Below, in pieces: positions 51,806-62,779 of a stretch of DNA of 64,000 bases. The stretch's first letter is position 1, and every line of letters begins with the position of its first letter. The notes beneath the pieces were generated by a model. The model did not search any database, had not been told where the DNA came from, and saw nothing but the letters and a program-made list of their open reading frames with translations. The stretch covers positions 116,001 to 180,000 of the forward strand of contig CP060419.1 of NCBI GenBank assembly GCA_025232375.1. Reading direction: 5' to 3'. The position numbers were made by a program, and so were the translations under genes. The stretch comes from Pseudoxanthomonas sp. NC8. GTDB lineage: Bacteria; Pseudomonadota; Gammaproteobacteria; Xanthomonadales; Xanthomonadaceae.

Positions 51806-53998
51806 TCAGGCGGACAGGTGCCCGATCGCGGCCACGGCGCCGAACCGGTCGGTAAGGCGCTTGAGCAGGGTAAGGCGGTTGGCGCGGATCGCGGCGTCGT
51901 CGGCGTTGACCATCACCTGGTCGAAGAACGCGTCGACCTGCGGCCGGACCAGCGCCAGCCGGTTGAGCACGCGCACGTAGTCGTGCTGGCGCAGCGCGGC
52001 GGTGGTGTCGTCGAGCGCGGCTTCCACCGCTTCGCCGAGCGCGCGCTCGGCAGGCTCCGCGAATAGCGCCGGGTCTTCCATCGCCGGGATGGCGATGTCG
52101 GCCTTCTTCAGGATGTTGCCGATGCGCTTGTTGGCGGCGGCCAGTGCCTCGGCTTCCGGCAGCGCGGCGAACGTGCCGATCGCGTCGATGCGGGTGTCGA
52201 AGTCGTACAGCGAGGCCGGCTTGAGCTCGGCCACCGCGTTGAAGTGCGCGGCCGGCACGCCCCTGTCGGCGTAGTAGCCGCGCAGGCGGTCGAGGATGAA
52301 GTCGTACAGCTCGCCGGCCAGCGCGGGAACATCCACCGGCAGGGGCTTCACCTCCGCCGATTTCACATCCATGCCTTTGGCTTGCAGCTCCTTCATTCTG
52401 CGCACGGTTTCTTCGACCGCCCAAGTCTCCCGCTCCACACGCAGAGATTCCAACGTATTAGTGAGCAGCGATTTCAGGTCCAGGTCGTAGCCACTTTCAA
52501 TCAGCGTCCGCGCTAAGGCCCAGCGCATTGCGCCGCAGGGCGAACGGATCCTTGTTGCCGGTCGGCTTCAGTCCCGCGGCGAAGCCGCCGGCCAGCGTAT
52601 CGGCGCGTTCGGCAATGGCCAGCACCTTGCCCAGCGGCGACAGGGCGATGTCGTCGCCGGCGAAACGCGGCTGGTAGGCCTCGTCGATCGCCAGCGCGAC
52701 TTCTTTCGGCTCGCCCGCGGCCAGCGCGTAGTGGCGACCGGCAATGCCCTGCAGTTCCGGGAACTCGTTGACCATGCGCGACTGCAGGTCGTTCTTGCCC
52801 AGTTCCGCGGTGCGGCGGGCCTGCGCCGGGTCGGCGCCGGCCTGCGCGGCGATGGCCTGCGCGGCGATGGCCTCGGCCAGCGCGGCCACGCGCGCGACCT
52901 TGTCGGCCACGCTGCCCAGCTTCGCCTGGTAGGTCACCGTCTTCAGCCCGTCGCCCATCGACGCGCAAGGCCCTGCTTGAGGTCCTCGTCGAAGAAGAAC
53001 TTGGCGTCGGCGAAGCGCGGGCGGATCACCCGCTCGTAGCCCTTGCGCACTTCGGCCACGTCGCGCGACTCGATGTTGGCGATGCCGATGAAGTGCTCGG
53101 TCAGCCTGCCGCCGTCGCTGAGCACCGGGAAGAACTTCTGGTTGATCTCCATGGTCTCGATCAGCGCTTCCTGCGGCACCGCCATAATTCCTTCTCGAAC
53201 CCGCACAGCACCGCGGACGGCCACTCGGTCAGGCACACCACCTGCTCGAGGTTGTCGTCGGTGACGCGCGCGCTGCCGCCGGCCTGCGCGGCGGCCTTGC
53301 CGACCTCGGCCACGATCCGGGCGCGGCGCTCGGTCGGGTCGACCAGCACGCGTGCGGCGGCCAGCGCCTCCATGTAATCGCCCGGCTGGCCGATCCACAC
53401 AGGCTTGTCGTGCTCGAAGCGGTGGCCCCGGCTCATGCGGTCCGACTTCACGCCCAGCAGCTGCGCATCGATCACCTCGGTGCCGAGCAGCAGCACCAGC
53501 CAGTGCACCGGGCGGGCGAAAGCGTAGTCGTGGCCACCCCAGCGCATCGGCTTGGGAATTGGCATGCCGGCGACCGCTTCGGCGACCACCTCGGCCAGCA
53601 GGTCGGCGGTCCTCGCCCCCGGCTTCATCGAGCGGTGGACGAAGCGCTCGCCCTTGGCGTCGGTGGTGCGCTCCAGCGCATCCTGCGGCCACGCCGGCCT
53701 TGGCGGCGAAGCCTTCCAGCGCCTTGGTCGGCCTGCCGTCGGCATCCAGCGCGATGTTGAGATACGGGCCGAGCACTTCGGAGGCCTGCTCCGGCTGTTC
53801 CACGTCCACCGCTGGCAGCAGCACGGCCAGCCGGCGCGGCGTGTACAGCGGGCGGGCGTCGCCCACCTCGACGCCGACGCCGCGCTTGCCGAGCGCGGCG
53901 ACCACGCCGTCGTCGAAGGGCCAGGTAAGGCCCGGCAGTGCCTTGACCGGCAGTTCCTCGGTGCCCAGTTCGACCAGCAGGGGAAGTTGCGTGCTCAT
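51806..53998 (-). CDS. glyS: Glycyl-tRNA synthetase beta subunit
   Basis: About 700 residues. It begins [17 protein letters not shown], the family start, and has [33 protein letters not shown] and [43 protein letters not shown] and [13 protein letters not shown] follow, and the C-terminal anticodon-binding-like part has [19 protein letters not shown]. With the alpha subunit it forms the bacterial alpha2beta2 enzyme. Breaks near 53690, 53190, 52965 and 52510 lie at CCWGG-type sites. The ATG overlaps the cupin stop (ATGA), so translation of glyQ-cupin-glyS is coupled. Confidence 0.95.
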
Positions 53999-54338
53999 GG
54001 ATGTTCCTGTGTGGAGGCTTCGCCGCCTTCGGGTCCGTAGAAGAACACCCAGGTGGCGAAGTCGTCGCTGAAATTCTCGAATCGGTGCTCGCGGCCGGCA
54101 GGCGCGAACAGCACCTGGCCGGGTTCGAAAGGCTGGCGCTGGCCGTCGTCGACGAACTCGCCGTGGCCGGAGATGACCACGTACAGCTCGTCGCGCGTAT
54201 GCGGGGTCTGCAGGTCGCGGCCACGCGGGCGGTAGATCTCCACGCTCAGCGAGCCGTGCGCGAAGACCTCCGCGAACGGCACGCCGTCGATGCGTGCGTC
54301 CAGCGCCTGCAATGCCGCCGCGGGAGTCAGCCGCGGAC

Positions 54339-54342
<4 letters not shown>
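53995..54342 (-). CDS. Small cupin protein encoded between glyQ and glyS
   Basis: An intact 115-residue single-domain cupin. Motif 1 is [27 protein letters not shown], and motif 2 is [21 protein letters not shown]. In motif 1 the usual HxH reads H-T-R-D-E-L, giving one His and one Glu; motif 2 provides the second His. The metal site is thus plausible but reduced. It overlaps both neighbours by 4 bases (ATGA on each side), so it is expressed with the synthetase. The function is unknown. It might bind a small metabolite or modify one; nothing in the sequence ties it directly to glycine. Confidence 0.85.
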
Positions 54343-55233
<891 letters not shown>

Positions 55234-55242
55234 CGGAATTTA

Positions 55243-55272
55243 TTGCAGTGCGGAAAAGCGGGCTAGTATAGG
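55243..55272 (+). promoter_or_regulatory. Possible promoter of the amidotransferase gene, in the divergent glyQ gap
   Basis: TTGCAG (55243-55248), an 18-base spacer and TATAGG (55267-55272) point rightwards to the amidotransferase at 55340. The overlapping AGTATA reads TATACT on the minus strand, and could be the -10 of glyQ. The gap is only 106 bases, so both promoters must lie here. Confidence 0.4.
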
Positions 55273-55339
55273 GCCGGGCCCCGCCCCATGCGGGTTTCCG
55301 CCGTTTCAACCGCTACTTTTCCTGCTGGTCCACCTGCCC

Positions 55340-56085
55340 GTGAATGCCGTCCACCGCGCGCCCTTCCTGATCGTCGAAACCGGCCAGCCGGTGGACAGCC
55401 TCAAGCGCTATGGCCGCTTCCCGCACTGGATCCGCGTCGCCGCCGGGCTGTCGGCGCACGAGGTGGTGGAAGTCAACGCCGAACGCGGCGACCTGCTGCC
55501 GGATGCCGGGGACTGGCCGGGGTGATCGTCAGCGGCTCGGCCGCCTTTCACCGACCGTGCCGAGTGGAGCGAACGGACCGCCGGCTGGATGCGCGAAGCG
55601 GTCCAGGCCGGAACACCGCTGCTGGGCATCTGCTACGGCCACCAGCTGCTGGCCCACGCGCTCGGCGGCCGGGTCGACTACAACCCGGCCGGGCGCGAGT
55701 CGGGCACGGTGTTCATCGACCTGCATCCGCCGGCGTTCGAGGACCCGCTGTTCGCGGCGATGCCGGCGCGCTTCGCCGCCCATGCCACCCACCTGCAGAC
55801 CGTGCTGCGGCCGCCCGAGGGTGCGACCGTGCTGGCCCGTTCCGAGCAGGACGGCTGCCACGCGTTCCGCTGGGGCGAGCAGGCCAGGGCGTACAGTTCC
55901 ACCCCGAATTCGCCACCCACCACATGCGTGGCTACGTCCGCGCCCGCGCCGACTGCCTGCGCAACCACGGCCGCTGCCCGCTCACCGTCGCGCGCGAGGT
56001 CAGCGCGGCGCCGCAGGCGCGCCGGCTGCTGCGTCGCTTCGTCCAGCATGCACGCGGCAGCGCCGGGCAGGCCGGTCATGGCTGA
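55340..56085 (+). CDS. Class I glutamine amidotransferase (GuaA/YfeJ-like)
   Basis: About 245 residues of a stand-alone triad glutamine amidotransferase. It starts FLIVETGQPVDSLKRYGRFPHW, has VIVSGSAA as the first loop, the nucleophile LLGICYGHQLLAHALGG, and the catalytic His-Glu in GVQFHPEFATHH. This is the pattern of proteins annotated as GMP-synthase-like amidotransferases; no synthetase partner is encoded nearby, so the substrate is open. The start is taken as GTG 55340. Three breaks (about 55518, 55545 and 55890) are damage; the last is next to GCAGGCCAGGGCG. Confidence 0.85.
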
Positions 56086-56216
56086 ACCGCGCAGCCGCGG
56101 CACTGCTGCGACGGGCGCGCATCGCCCATAATCGGCGCGATTCCTCGCGAATCGACACGGAAACACCGCGCGCCCGCACCGGGTGCGCCCAATGGGGCAC
56201 GTCCGACAGGAACGGG

Positions 56217-57103
56217 ATGGACACGATACGCAAGCTGCCGGCTTCGGACGGCGCGGAATGGTTGCTGGGCGGCTTCGCCCTGTTGCGTCGGGCGCCGTTG
56301 GCGCTGGGCATGCTGGGGGCGTTGTGGGGGCTGCTGACTTCGGCGGTGTTGACCGTGGCACTGGCGGTGCCGGGCCTGGCGACGGTCCTGCAGCTGCTGG
56401 TCGCGCTGGCCGGCCCGGTGCTGTTCGCCGGGTTGCTGTGGGCGGTGCGCGAGGTCGCGCACGATCGCCCGGCGCTGCCGGCCCACCTGCTGCAGGGCGT
56501 GCACGAAGGCCGCCTGCCGGCGCTGCTGACGACCCTGCTGCCGCAGGTCGCCGCCGGCCTGCTGCTCGGCGTGCTGCTGCTGGTGCTGGTCGGCCCGCAG
56601 CAGCTCCAGCACCTGGCCGATGTCAGCCAGCAGCTCAATGCGCTGGCCCAGTCCGGCCAGCAGGCCACGCCCGAGCAGGTGGAGGCGCTGGTCAGCGACC
56701 TGCCCGCGGGCCGCATCCTGCTGTGGCTGTTGCTGGGCGTGGCGGCGGCGGTGGCCGTGGCGATGACGGTGTTCGTATCGGTGCCGCGGATCCTGTTCGA
56801 CCGCCGCGAAGGCTTGCCGGCAATGGGTGACAGCCTGCGTGCCTGCGTGCACAACCTGCCGGCACTGGCGGTATTCCTGCTGCTGGCCGTGGTCGCGATG
56901 TTCGCCATCTACTTCGGCGTGCTGCTGCTGCAGCTGGTGCTGCAACTGCTGGCCGGTCCACTGGTGGCAATGTGGGGGCGCAACTGCTGCTGATGGCGAT
57001 CCTGATGCCGCTGCTGGCCGGGGCGGTCTATACCGCCTGGATCCGCCTGTTCGACCGCGGCGCTGCGGTCGACCCGGTCGCCAGCGGCCGCCTGGAAGCC
57101 TGA
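56217..57103 (+). CDS. Polytopic membrane protein (BPSS1780-like)
   Basis: A protein of about 295 residues with six or so hydrophobic helices: LALGMLGALWGLLTSAVLTVALAV, LLQLLVALAGPVLFAGLLW, VAAGLLLGVLLLVLVGP, LWLLLGVAAAVAVAMTVFV, VFLLLAVVAMFAIYFGVLLL and LLMAILMPLLAGAVYTAWI (given in parts). It begins VRKLPAS-like (DTIRKLPASDGAEWLLGGF), as in BPSS1780-family proteins of unknown function. A break near 56976, in ATGTGGGGGCGC, separates the last helix. It is followed by the convergent tatC gene, 7 bases away. Confidence 0.75.
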
Positions 57104-57110
57104 GCCGGCC

Positions 57111-57868
57111 TCAGGAAGAGGAGGGGGCGTCGGACGATCGCGGCGCCACCATCCGCGCGGCGAGGATGCCCGCCTCGTAGAGCAGGCACATCGGAATGGC
57201 CAGCAGCAGCTGCGAGACCACGTCCGGCGGGGTGATCACCGCGAGTAAGGACGAAGATGCCGACGACCGCATAGCCGCGACCCTCGCGCAGCTGTTCCGG
57301 CGTCACCCAGCCCAGCAGGACCATGGGATCACCAGCGCGACCGGCAGCTGGAAGCTGGCGCCGAAGGCCAGGAAGATCACCAGCACGAAGTCGAGGTAGG
57401 CGTTGATGTCGGTCATCATCGCCACGTCCTCGGGCTTGATCGCCGCCAGGAACCTGAACACCGACGGCAGCTATAAGTAGGCGAACGCGCAGCCGGCATA
57501 GAACAGCACCACCGCCGAGGCCAGCAGTGGCAGTGCCAGCCGCTTCTCGCGCTGGTAGAGGCCGGGGGCGACGAATGCCCATGCTGGTAGAGCAGCCAGG
57601 GCGCGGAGACCACCGGGGCGGCGAAGAACGCCAGTTTCATCGGGGTGAAGAAGGGTGAGGCCACCTGCACCGCGACCAGCTGGCTGCCGGCCGGCAGCTT
57701 GTCCAGCAGCGGTGCGGCCAGCCAGCCGTAGAGCTTGTTGGCGAACGGCAGCAGCACCAGCAGCACCGCTACCAGGCCGAGCAGGGCGCGCATCAGGCGC
57801 GTGCGCAGCTCGAGCAGGTGCTCCAGCAGGCTGCTCTCGGCGTCCGATTCAGGGCCGGCGTGGTTCAT
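57111..57868 (-). CDS. tatC: Sec-independent protein translocase TatC
   Basis: Core receptor of the twin-arginine export system, about 250 residues and six helices. The N-terminal part is intact: [43 protein letters not shown]. The remainder lies in other frames ([60 protein letters not shown]). Breaks near 57580, 57475 (GCTATAAGTAGGCG for a CCAGG-type site), 57325 and 57245 are window damage. The ATG lies inside the last codons of tatB. Confidence 0.9.
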
Positions 57869-58285
57869 CGTTGCCCTCCGCCGGCGGGTTGCCATCCAGG
57901 TCATGCCTTTCCGGCGCGGGCGACGGCGGGTCCATTCCTGGCGCCGGGCCTCCTCCGGCCGCCGGCCCGCAGCGTCGACGTCCTCGCGCAACTGCGCCTG
58001 TGCCTGTCCGAACTCGTCCTGCACGCGGGCCTGGGCCTGCCCCAATTCGTCCTGCAGGCGCGTCTGCGCCTGCTTCAGCGCGGCCTGTGTCTGCTGCATG
58101 CTGCGCTTGAGCTCTTCGGCTTCGAGCTCGCGTTCAAGCTCGGACTTCACCGAATACCACTGCGCACGGGCACGCCGCACCCACAGCCCGGCGAAACGCG
58201 CTGCCTTGGGCAGCCGTTCCGGACCGAGTACCACGAGGGCGACCACCGCGATCAGCAGCAGTTCGCCGAAGCCGATATCGAACAT
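57849..58285 (-). CDS. tatB: Sec-independent protein translocase TatB
   Basis: About 145 residues. The N-terminal helix [25 protein letters not shown] is the TatB signature, followed by an amphipathic helix ([16 protein letters not shown]) and a long coiled coil. The coiled coil contains repeats [18 protein letters not shown] and AQAQLREDV, a variant heptad pattern. The C-terminus is in another frame and ends [14 protein letters not shown], which overlaps the tatC start by 20 bases. One break near 57940 at GGCGCCAGGAATGG. With TatC it forms the substrate receptor for folded proteins bearing RR signals. Confidence 0.9.
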
Positions 58286-58306
58286 CCGCGTGCGACCGAC
58301 GCGGTG

Positions 58307-58528
58307 TCAGTGCTGGGCGCGGTCGCGCTCGGACTCTTCCTTCGACTCGGCCTTGCGCTCGTCGCCGAGCTGGCCGGCCGGTTTGTCGTCCGGGTCGCGC
58401 ATGCCTTCCTTGAAGCCCTTGACCGCTTCGCCCAAGTCCTTGCCGGCGTTGCGCAGGCGCTTGGTGCCGAACACGACCAGCACGATCAGCAGTACTACGA
58501 TCCAGTGCCCAATGCCCCAAGCGCCCAT
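58307..58528 (-). CDS. tatA: Sec-independent protein translocase TatA
   Basis: An intact 73-residue protein. One membrane helix ([18 protein letters not shown]) with the [26 protein letters not shown] hinge and amphipathic helix are the TatA signature, followed by a charged tail. It forms the pore of the twin-arginine system. First gene of tatABC, which is transcribed leftwards. Confidence 0.95.
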   Translation of the reverse strand: MGAWGIGHWIVVLLIVLVVFGTKRLRNAGKDLGEAVKGFKEGMRDPDDKPAGQLGDERKAESKEESERDRAQH

Positions 58529-58576
58529 GACAATCTCACACGATCAAGAAGACAGAACCACAGGATAGCGCAGCGC

Positions 58577-59461
58577 TCAGGGCAGCGGTTCGGTCCGGAT
58601 GCCGGCGTCATCCACCGGCTCGAAGCCCTGGCTCGGCGCCGGGCTGCCCGCCGGCGCGCCCGCGCCCTGCGCTGCCGCCGCTGCCGTAGCGGTACCGTGG
58701 GTCTGCGCCTGTGCCTGCGGCGCAGCCGGCGGTGCGACCGGGCTGGCGGCCGTGGTGCCCGAACGCGCCACGCGCGCGCTGTGCGTGGCTTCTTCCAGCT
58801 GGTCGCGGAAAGCGACCACCGCGCCGGGCGGGGTCACCTGCGAGCGGCCCTCGAACACCATGCGCGGGGTCGTGGTCGAGCCGTAGATGGTCCCCTGCGA
58901 ATCCCGGTCGATCTGCAGCACCGCACCGTCCAGCGAGACGCCGGCGAACAGGCCGCGGGCGCGCGACCACGACCAGATCTCCGCCTTCAGCTGGCCGTCG
59001 GTGGCCGCGGCGGCGTTGCGGCCGACCGGCCCTGCGGCTACGCCAGCGTCCGCGCCCAGCGTGAACTTGCCGTTGACGATGTCGTCCAGGCTGCGGTCGT
59101 TGCGGAACACCAGCACGACGTCGGCGGACTGCACGCCGGCCTGGAAGCCGATGCTGCCGCCGGTCAGGGTCACGAACACCGGGTTGGACCAGGTTCCGTC
59201 GGCGCTCTTGACGGACATCAGGCCATGGCCGCGCCGGCCACCGAGCACCAGGCCAGCCTTGATCGTGTCGGGGATCACCACGATCCCGCGGGCCTCGTCC
59301 AGCAGCTTGTCGGGGATGGACTGCTCGGGGATCTGCTGGATTTCGGCCAGCACGCGCGTGGCATCGCGCGCGCGCGCCTCTTCGGTGGGCGCGGCACTGG
59401 CCTGGCCGGTAAGGGACAGGAGGACAGCCAGCGACAGCAGGAATTTCGGCAGACGCGACAT
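58577..59461 (-). CDS. Secreted SYLF-domain (Ysc84) lipid-binding protein
   Basis: An intact protein of about 294 residues. Signal peptide (LLSLAVLLSLTGQASA, cut before APTEEA), then the SYLF domain: LLDEARGIVVIPDTIKAGLVLGG, GHGLMSVKSADGTWSNPVFVTL, GGSIGFQAGVQSADVVLVFRN and GKFTLGADAGVAAGPVGRNA (in parts). The domain binds lipids in eukaryotic relatives. The C-terminal 80 residues are rich in Ala, Gln and Pro without a fold. The start is at ATG 59461. Divergent from hemH. Confidence 0.88.
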   Translation of the reverse strand: MSRLPKFLLSLAVLLSLTGQASAAPTEEARARDATRVLAEIQQIPEQSIPDKLLDEARGIVVIPDTIKAGLVLGGRRGHGLMSVKSADGTWSNPVFVTLTGGSIGFQAGVQSADVVLVFRNDRSLDDIVNGKFTLGADAGVAAGPVGRNAAAATDGQLKAEIWSWSRARGLFAGVSLDGAVLQIDRDSQGTIYGSTTTPRMVFEGRSQVTPPGAVVAFRDQLEEATHSARVARSGTTAASPVAPPAAPQAQAQTHGTATAAAAAQGAGAPAGSPAPSQGFEPVDDAGIRTEPLP

Positions 59462-59609
59462 GCGTGGGGCTCCAGGAGCGGTAGCGGCCAGGGCCGCGGA
59501 CGGTTCGAACTTAATGAAGAGGCAATGAATCATGCCTGAGGCCAGCCGGGTTTCCGGCGACCGCCACGCTGCGCCGCGTGGGCTGCATCCCGTCTGTCAG
59601 AATGAGGCC

Positions 59610-60574
59610 ATGTCCGATACAACCGACACCGCGCTGGTCGCGGTCAACCTAGGAACACCCGAAGCACCGACCGCGGCGGCCGTGCGTCGTTATCTGGCTG
59701 AATTCCTCAGCGACCCGCGCGTGGTCTCGATTCCGCCCCTGCTGTGGAAGCCGCTGCTGCACGGGCTGATCCTGCCACTGCGCAGCCCGCGATCGGCGGC
59801 CAACTACGCCAAGGTATGGATGGACGAGGGCTCGCCGCTGCTCGTCCACACCAGGCGGCTGGCGGTGGCACTGCAAGCGCGCCTGCCGCACTGGCGTGTG
59901 TTGCCGGCCATGCGCTACGGCAGTCCCGCCCTGCGGTCGACCCTGCGCGAACTGCGCGCAGGCGGCGTCCGCCGGCTGATCGTGCTGCCGCTGTACCCGC
60001 AGTACTCGACTACCACCACCGCCTCGGTCGCCGATCTCGTCGCCGAGGAAACCCTGGGCATGGACGTCACGCTGATCGAGGACTATTCCACCGATGCCGG
60101 CTGGGTCGGGGCAGTCGCCGAGTCGATCCGCCGCTATCGCCAGCAACATGGTGCCGGTGCGCACCTGCTCTTCTCCTTCCACGGCCTGCCGCAGCGCGTG
60201 GCCGATGGCGGAGATCCGTATCCGCAGCGCTGCCTGGACAGCGCGACTGCGGTCGCCGCGGCGCTGGGGCTGGAGCCCTCGCAATGGTCGCTGTCCTACC
60301 AGTCCCGGTTCGGCCGCGAGCGGTGGCTGGAGCCGTCCACCATCCGGGTACTGGACCGGCTGGCCGAGTCCGGCGTCCGCCAGGGTGGATGTCGTCTGCC
60401 CCGGTTTCGCTGTCGATTGCATCGAAACCCCGGAGGAGGTTGCGCTGGGCCTGGCCGAGCATTTCCGGTCCAAAGGCGGGCGCCGCTGGCCTACATTCCC
60501 TGCCTCAACGATGCGCCTGCGCATGCCGATGCCTGGTGCGACTGGCGCGCTGCGCAGCTGGCCTCGACGAATGA
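59610..60574 (+). CDS. hemH: Ferrochelatase
   Basis: Inserts Fe2+ into protoporphyrin IX, the last step of haem synthesis. About 320 residues. Visible: ALVAVNLGTPEAPTAAAVRRYLAEFLSD, the conserved LFSFHGLPQRVADGGDPYP with the catalytic His, LSYQSRFGRERWLEPST, and VVCPGFAVDCIETPEE. Breaks near 60383, 60480 and 60530 precede the end; in the repaired frame the protein ends ARCAAGLDE, with its TGA overlapping the ATG of the next gene. Start ATG 59610 gives MSDTTDTALVAV. Confidence 0.95.
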
Positions 60575-61419
60575 GCCTGCGCGAGGTCGTCATCCCGGTC
60601 GCCTGGGGTGAGCTGGCCGGCCTGCGCCTGGAGCGGCCCGGCCGGCCCCGGGTGATCGCCCTGCATGGCTGGCTGGACAACGCGGCCAGCTTCCTGCCGC
60701 TGTTGCCGCACCTACCGGAGCTGGATCTGCTGCTGCTCGACCTGCCGGGTCACGGTCGCAGCACGCATCTCCCATCCGGCGCGGAGTACGGACTGACCAC
60801 GCATGTGCACGCAACGCTCGATGCCACGGACGCCCTCGGATGGGACCGGTTCGCCTTGCTGGGCCACTCGATGGGCGCGGCGGTCGCCGCGCTGGTCGCG
60901 GCTGCCGTGCCGCACCGTGTCGAACGCCTTGCCCTGGTCGAGACCCCAGGGCCGCTCGCCGAGGACGTGGAAAACACCGCGTCGCGCCTGCAACAGGCGG
61001 TGGCCGCGGCGCGGGCGCGGCCGGGGACATCGTTGCGGGTGTTTCCGGACCTTGCTGTCGCCGTGCGCGCCCGCATGCAGGCCAGCCAGCTTGACGAGGC
61101 CTGCGCCCGCCTGCTGGTCGATCGCGGTACCCGTCCAGTGGCGGGGGGCTACACGTGGTCCAGCGACCCGCGCCTGGCCCGTGCGGCCGCCAGCCGGCTG
61201 ACCGAGGCGCAGGTATTGGCCCTGCTGGCGGCATTGGTCTGCCCGGTCCACGTGCTGTACGCCGATCCGGCCCAGTCCTACTTCCCCGATCCGGTGCGCA
61301 GGGCGCGCCTTACCGCGGTCCCGCAGGCCGCGGTAGCCGTCATCCCTGGCGGACACCATCTACATATGGATCAGGCGACGCGTGTGGCTGCGTTGCTCGG
61401 TTCCTTTCTCGCCGGCTAG
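60571..61419 (+). CDS. Alpha/beta-fold hydrolase
   Basis: An intact 282-residue hydrolase. Oxyanion motif VIALHGWLDNAASFLPLLP, DLPGHGRSTHLPSG, nucleophile elbow ALLGHSMGAAVAALVAAAVP, and the catalytic His in IPGGHHLHMDQ. The cap region (ASRLQQAVAAARARPGTS) is short. The family includes esterases and serine hydrolases of unknown physiological substrate. The ATG overlaps the hemH stop (ATGA), so it is translated with ferrochelatase. It ends 78 bases before the siroheme synthase gene. Confidence 0.88.
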   Translation: MSLREVVIPVAWGELAGLRLERPGRPRVIALHGWLDNAASFLPLLPHLPELDLLLLDLPGHGRSTHLPSGAEYGLTTHVHATLDATDALGWDRFALLGHSMGAAVAALVAAAVPHRVERLALVETPGPLAEDVENTASRLQQAVAAARARPGTSLRVFPDLAVAVRARMQASQLDEACARLLVDRGTRPVAGGYTWSSDPRLARAAASRLTEAQVLALLAALVCPVHVLYADPAQSYFPDPVRRARLTAVPQAAVAVIPGGHHLHMDQATRVAALLGSFLAG

Positions 61420-61496
61420 TCGGCGTGGGGAAGCCGTCATCGACAATCCCCGCCGCAGCGGACACGATGCGGGCAGACCTCAGAAAGGATCGTGGC

Positions 61497-62154
61497 ATGG
61501 GGCTGTATCCGCTGTTCGCCGACCTGGACGGGCGCGAGGTGCTGGTGGTGGGCGGTGGCGAGGTGGCGGCACGCAAGGTCGCCGCCCTGCTCAAGGCCGG
61601 CGCGCAAGTGCGTCTGCACGCACAGGCCGTACTCCACCCCGACCTCGTCATGGCGCTTTCGGAGGGCCGTATCGTGCGCCTTACCGGCGACTTCGACCCG
61701 GCCTTGGCTGGACACGGTCTGGCTGGCCGTTGCGGCCACCGACGACGCCGCATTCAATTCTGGCCTTGCCGCGGAAGCGGGAAGGCGGCGACGGCTGTGC
61801 AACGTGGTCGACGATGCGGTCCTGTCGACTTTCCAGGTGCCGGCCGTGGTCGACCGTGCGCCGCTGATGGTGGCAATTTCGTCGGGTGGTGCGGCGCCGA
61901 TGCTCGCGCGGCGCGTGCGTGAGAGGCTGGAGACATTGCTGGATCCGTCCCTGGGCATGCTGGCAGCGTTGTTCGGCCGTCACCGGGAGCGGATCCGCGA
62001 GCAATTGCCCGAACTGGCCGCCCGCCGCCGCTGGTTCGAGCGGATGCTCGATGGACGGATGGATCAATCGCTGGGTGCTGGCGCCGCACAGGCCGAGGAA
62101 GCGTTCGTCGGAGAGCTCGAGCGAGCGACGTCCTCCTCCTCCGGGGGGCGGTGA
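61497..62154 (+). CDS. cysG: Precorrin-2 dehydrogenase / sirohydrochlorin ferrochelatase domain of siroheme synthase
   Basis: About 218 residues matching the N-terminal CysG-B half, which oxidises precorrin-2 with NAD+ and inserts iron to make siroheme. It opens [25 protein letters not shown], with the NAD loop, then [33 protein letters not shown] and [21 protein letters not shown]. It ends [10 protein letters not shown] with a stop at 62154 where a full CysG would run on into the methyltransferase half. A break near 61702 (CGGCCTTGGCTG for CGGCCTGGCTG) is CCTGG damage. Start ATG 61497 (MGLYPLF), with AAAGGAT upstream. Confidence 0.9.
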
Positions 62155-62465
62155 CGATGGTAGCTGCGAGCGACATGCCTGATCTGTACACCCTTCGTGC
62201 GTTGCGCGCCCTCAACGAAGCCGACGCCATTGTTCTGACGGAGCGGGTCGAGGACAGCGCATTGGAGCCGGCGCGCCGCGACGCCACGCGAATCCGCATC
62301 GCGGATGCGGACGCCGCGGCCCTGCGTGTGCTGGAGTTGGCCAAGGACGGTGCGCGCGTGGTCTTCATGCAGGACGGGGCCGGGTCGCCTTCCGCGACTG
62401 CATGGCTGCAGCGTGCCTGCAAGGAGATCGCAATCACGTGCCGCGACGTGCCGAAGGCCGGCTAG
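62151..62465 (+). CDS. Vestigial uroporphyrinogen-III methyltransferase-like protein
   Basis: A 104-residue frame starting with GTG overlapping the cysG stop (GTGA). [19 protein letters not shown] and [14 protein letters not shown] match the first 50 residues of the CysG-A methyltransferase domain (about 250 residues), including the first helix. However, the glycine-rich GAGPGDP loop before it reads differently ([12 protein letters not shown]), and all later SAM-binding motifs are missing. The end [21 protein letters not shown] is a collapsed version of the domain's end. It is either a non-catalytic relic or a protein-interaction remnant. The reading frame itself is clean. Confidence 0.6.
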   Translation: MTMVAASDMPDLYTLRALRALNEADAIVLTERVEDSALEPARRDATRIRIADADAAALRVLELAKDGARVVFMQDGAGSPSATAWLQRACKEIAITCRDVPKAG

Positions 62466-62592
62466 GGCTGCGCGACGGAAAGGCTATTCCAATTTGCAGG
62501 CGGGCCGTGCACAATGCGCCCCCTTGCTGCGCTGCAGGTCTTCTTCGGAAGAGGCGACGCGGGGGCGAGCAACGAACCCCTTGAACAGGGTG

Positions 62593-62620
62593 TTGCAGTT
62601 CTCCGGAAGCCGCATATAAT
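62593..62620 (+). promoter_or_regulatory. rRNA promoter P1
   Basis: TTGCAG (62593-62598), a 16-base spacer and a perfect TATAAT (62615-62620). The GC-rich discriminator GTGCGGC directly after the -10 is typical of stringently controlled rRNA promoters. Confidence 0.8.
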
Positions 62621-62737
62621 GTGCGGCTCACCTCGACGAAGCGGCTTGCTGCGGAAGTTGAGGGGAAGATGAAGGCGCCGCGACGCGGGGTTGACACTTC
62701 CAAAACGAGCTGCCAGAATGTGCGGCTCACCTCGACG
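62618..62737 (+). repeat. Duplicated initial transcribed sequence of the rRNA promoters
   Basis: Twenty-one bases at 62618-62638 (last three bases of the -10, then GTGCGGCTCACCTCGACG) recur exactly at 62717-62737. The copies are 99 bases apart, so the promoter pair probably arose by tandem duplication. Confidence 0.8.
62691..62719 (+). promoter_or_regulatory. rRNA promoter P2
   Basis: A perfect -35 TTGACA (62691-62696), a 17-base spacer and CAGAAT (62714-62719), followed by the same discriminator and downstream sequence as P1. The -10 is within CCAGA and could itself be damaged. Confidence 0.75.
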
Positions 62738-62779
62738 GAAACGTCGGGACACGGATGAAGGCGCTGAGGCCGATTCCGC

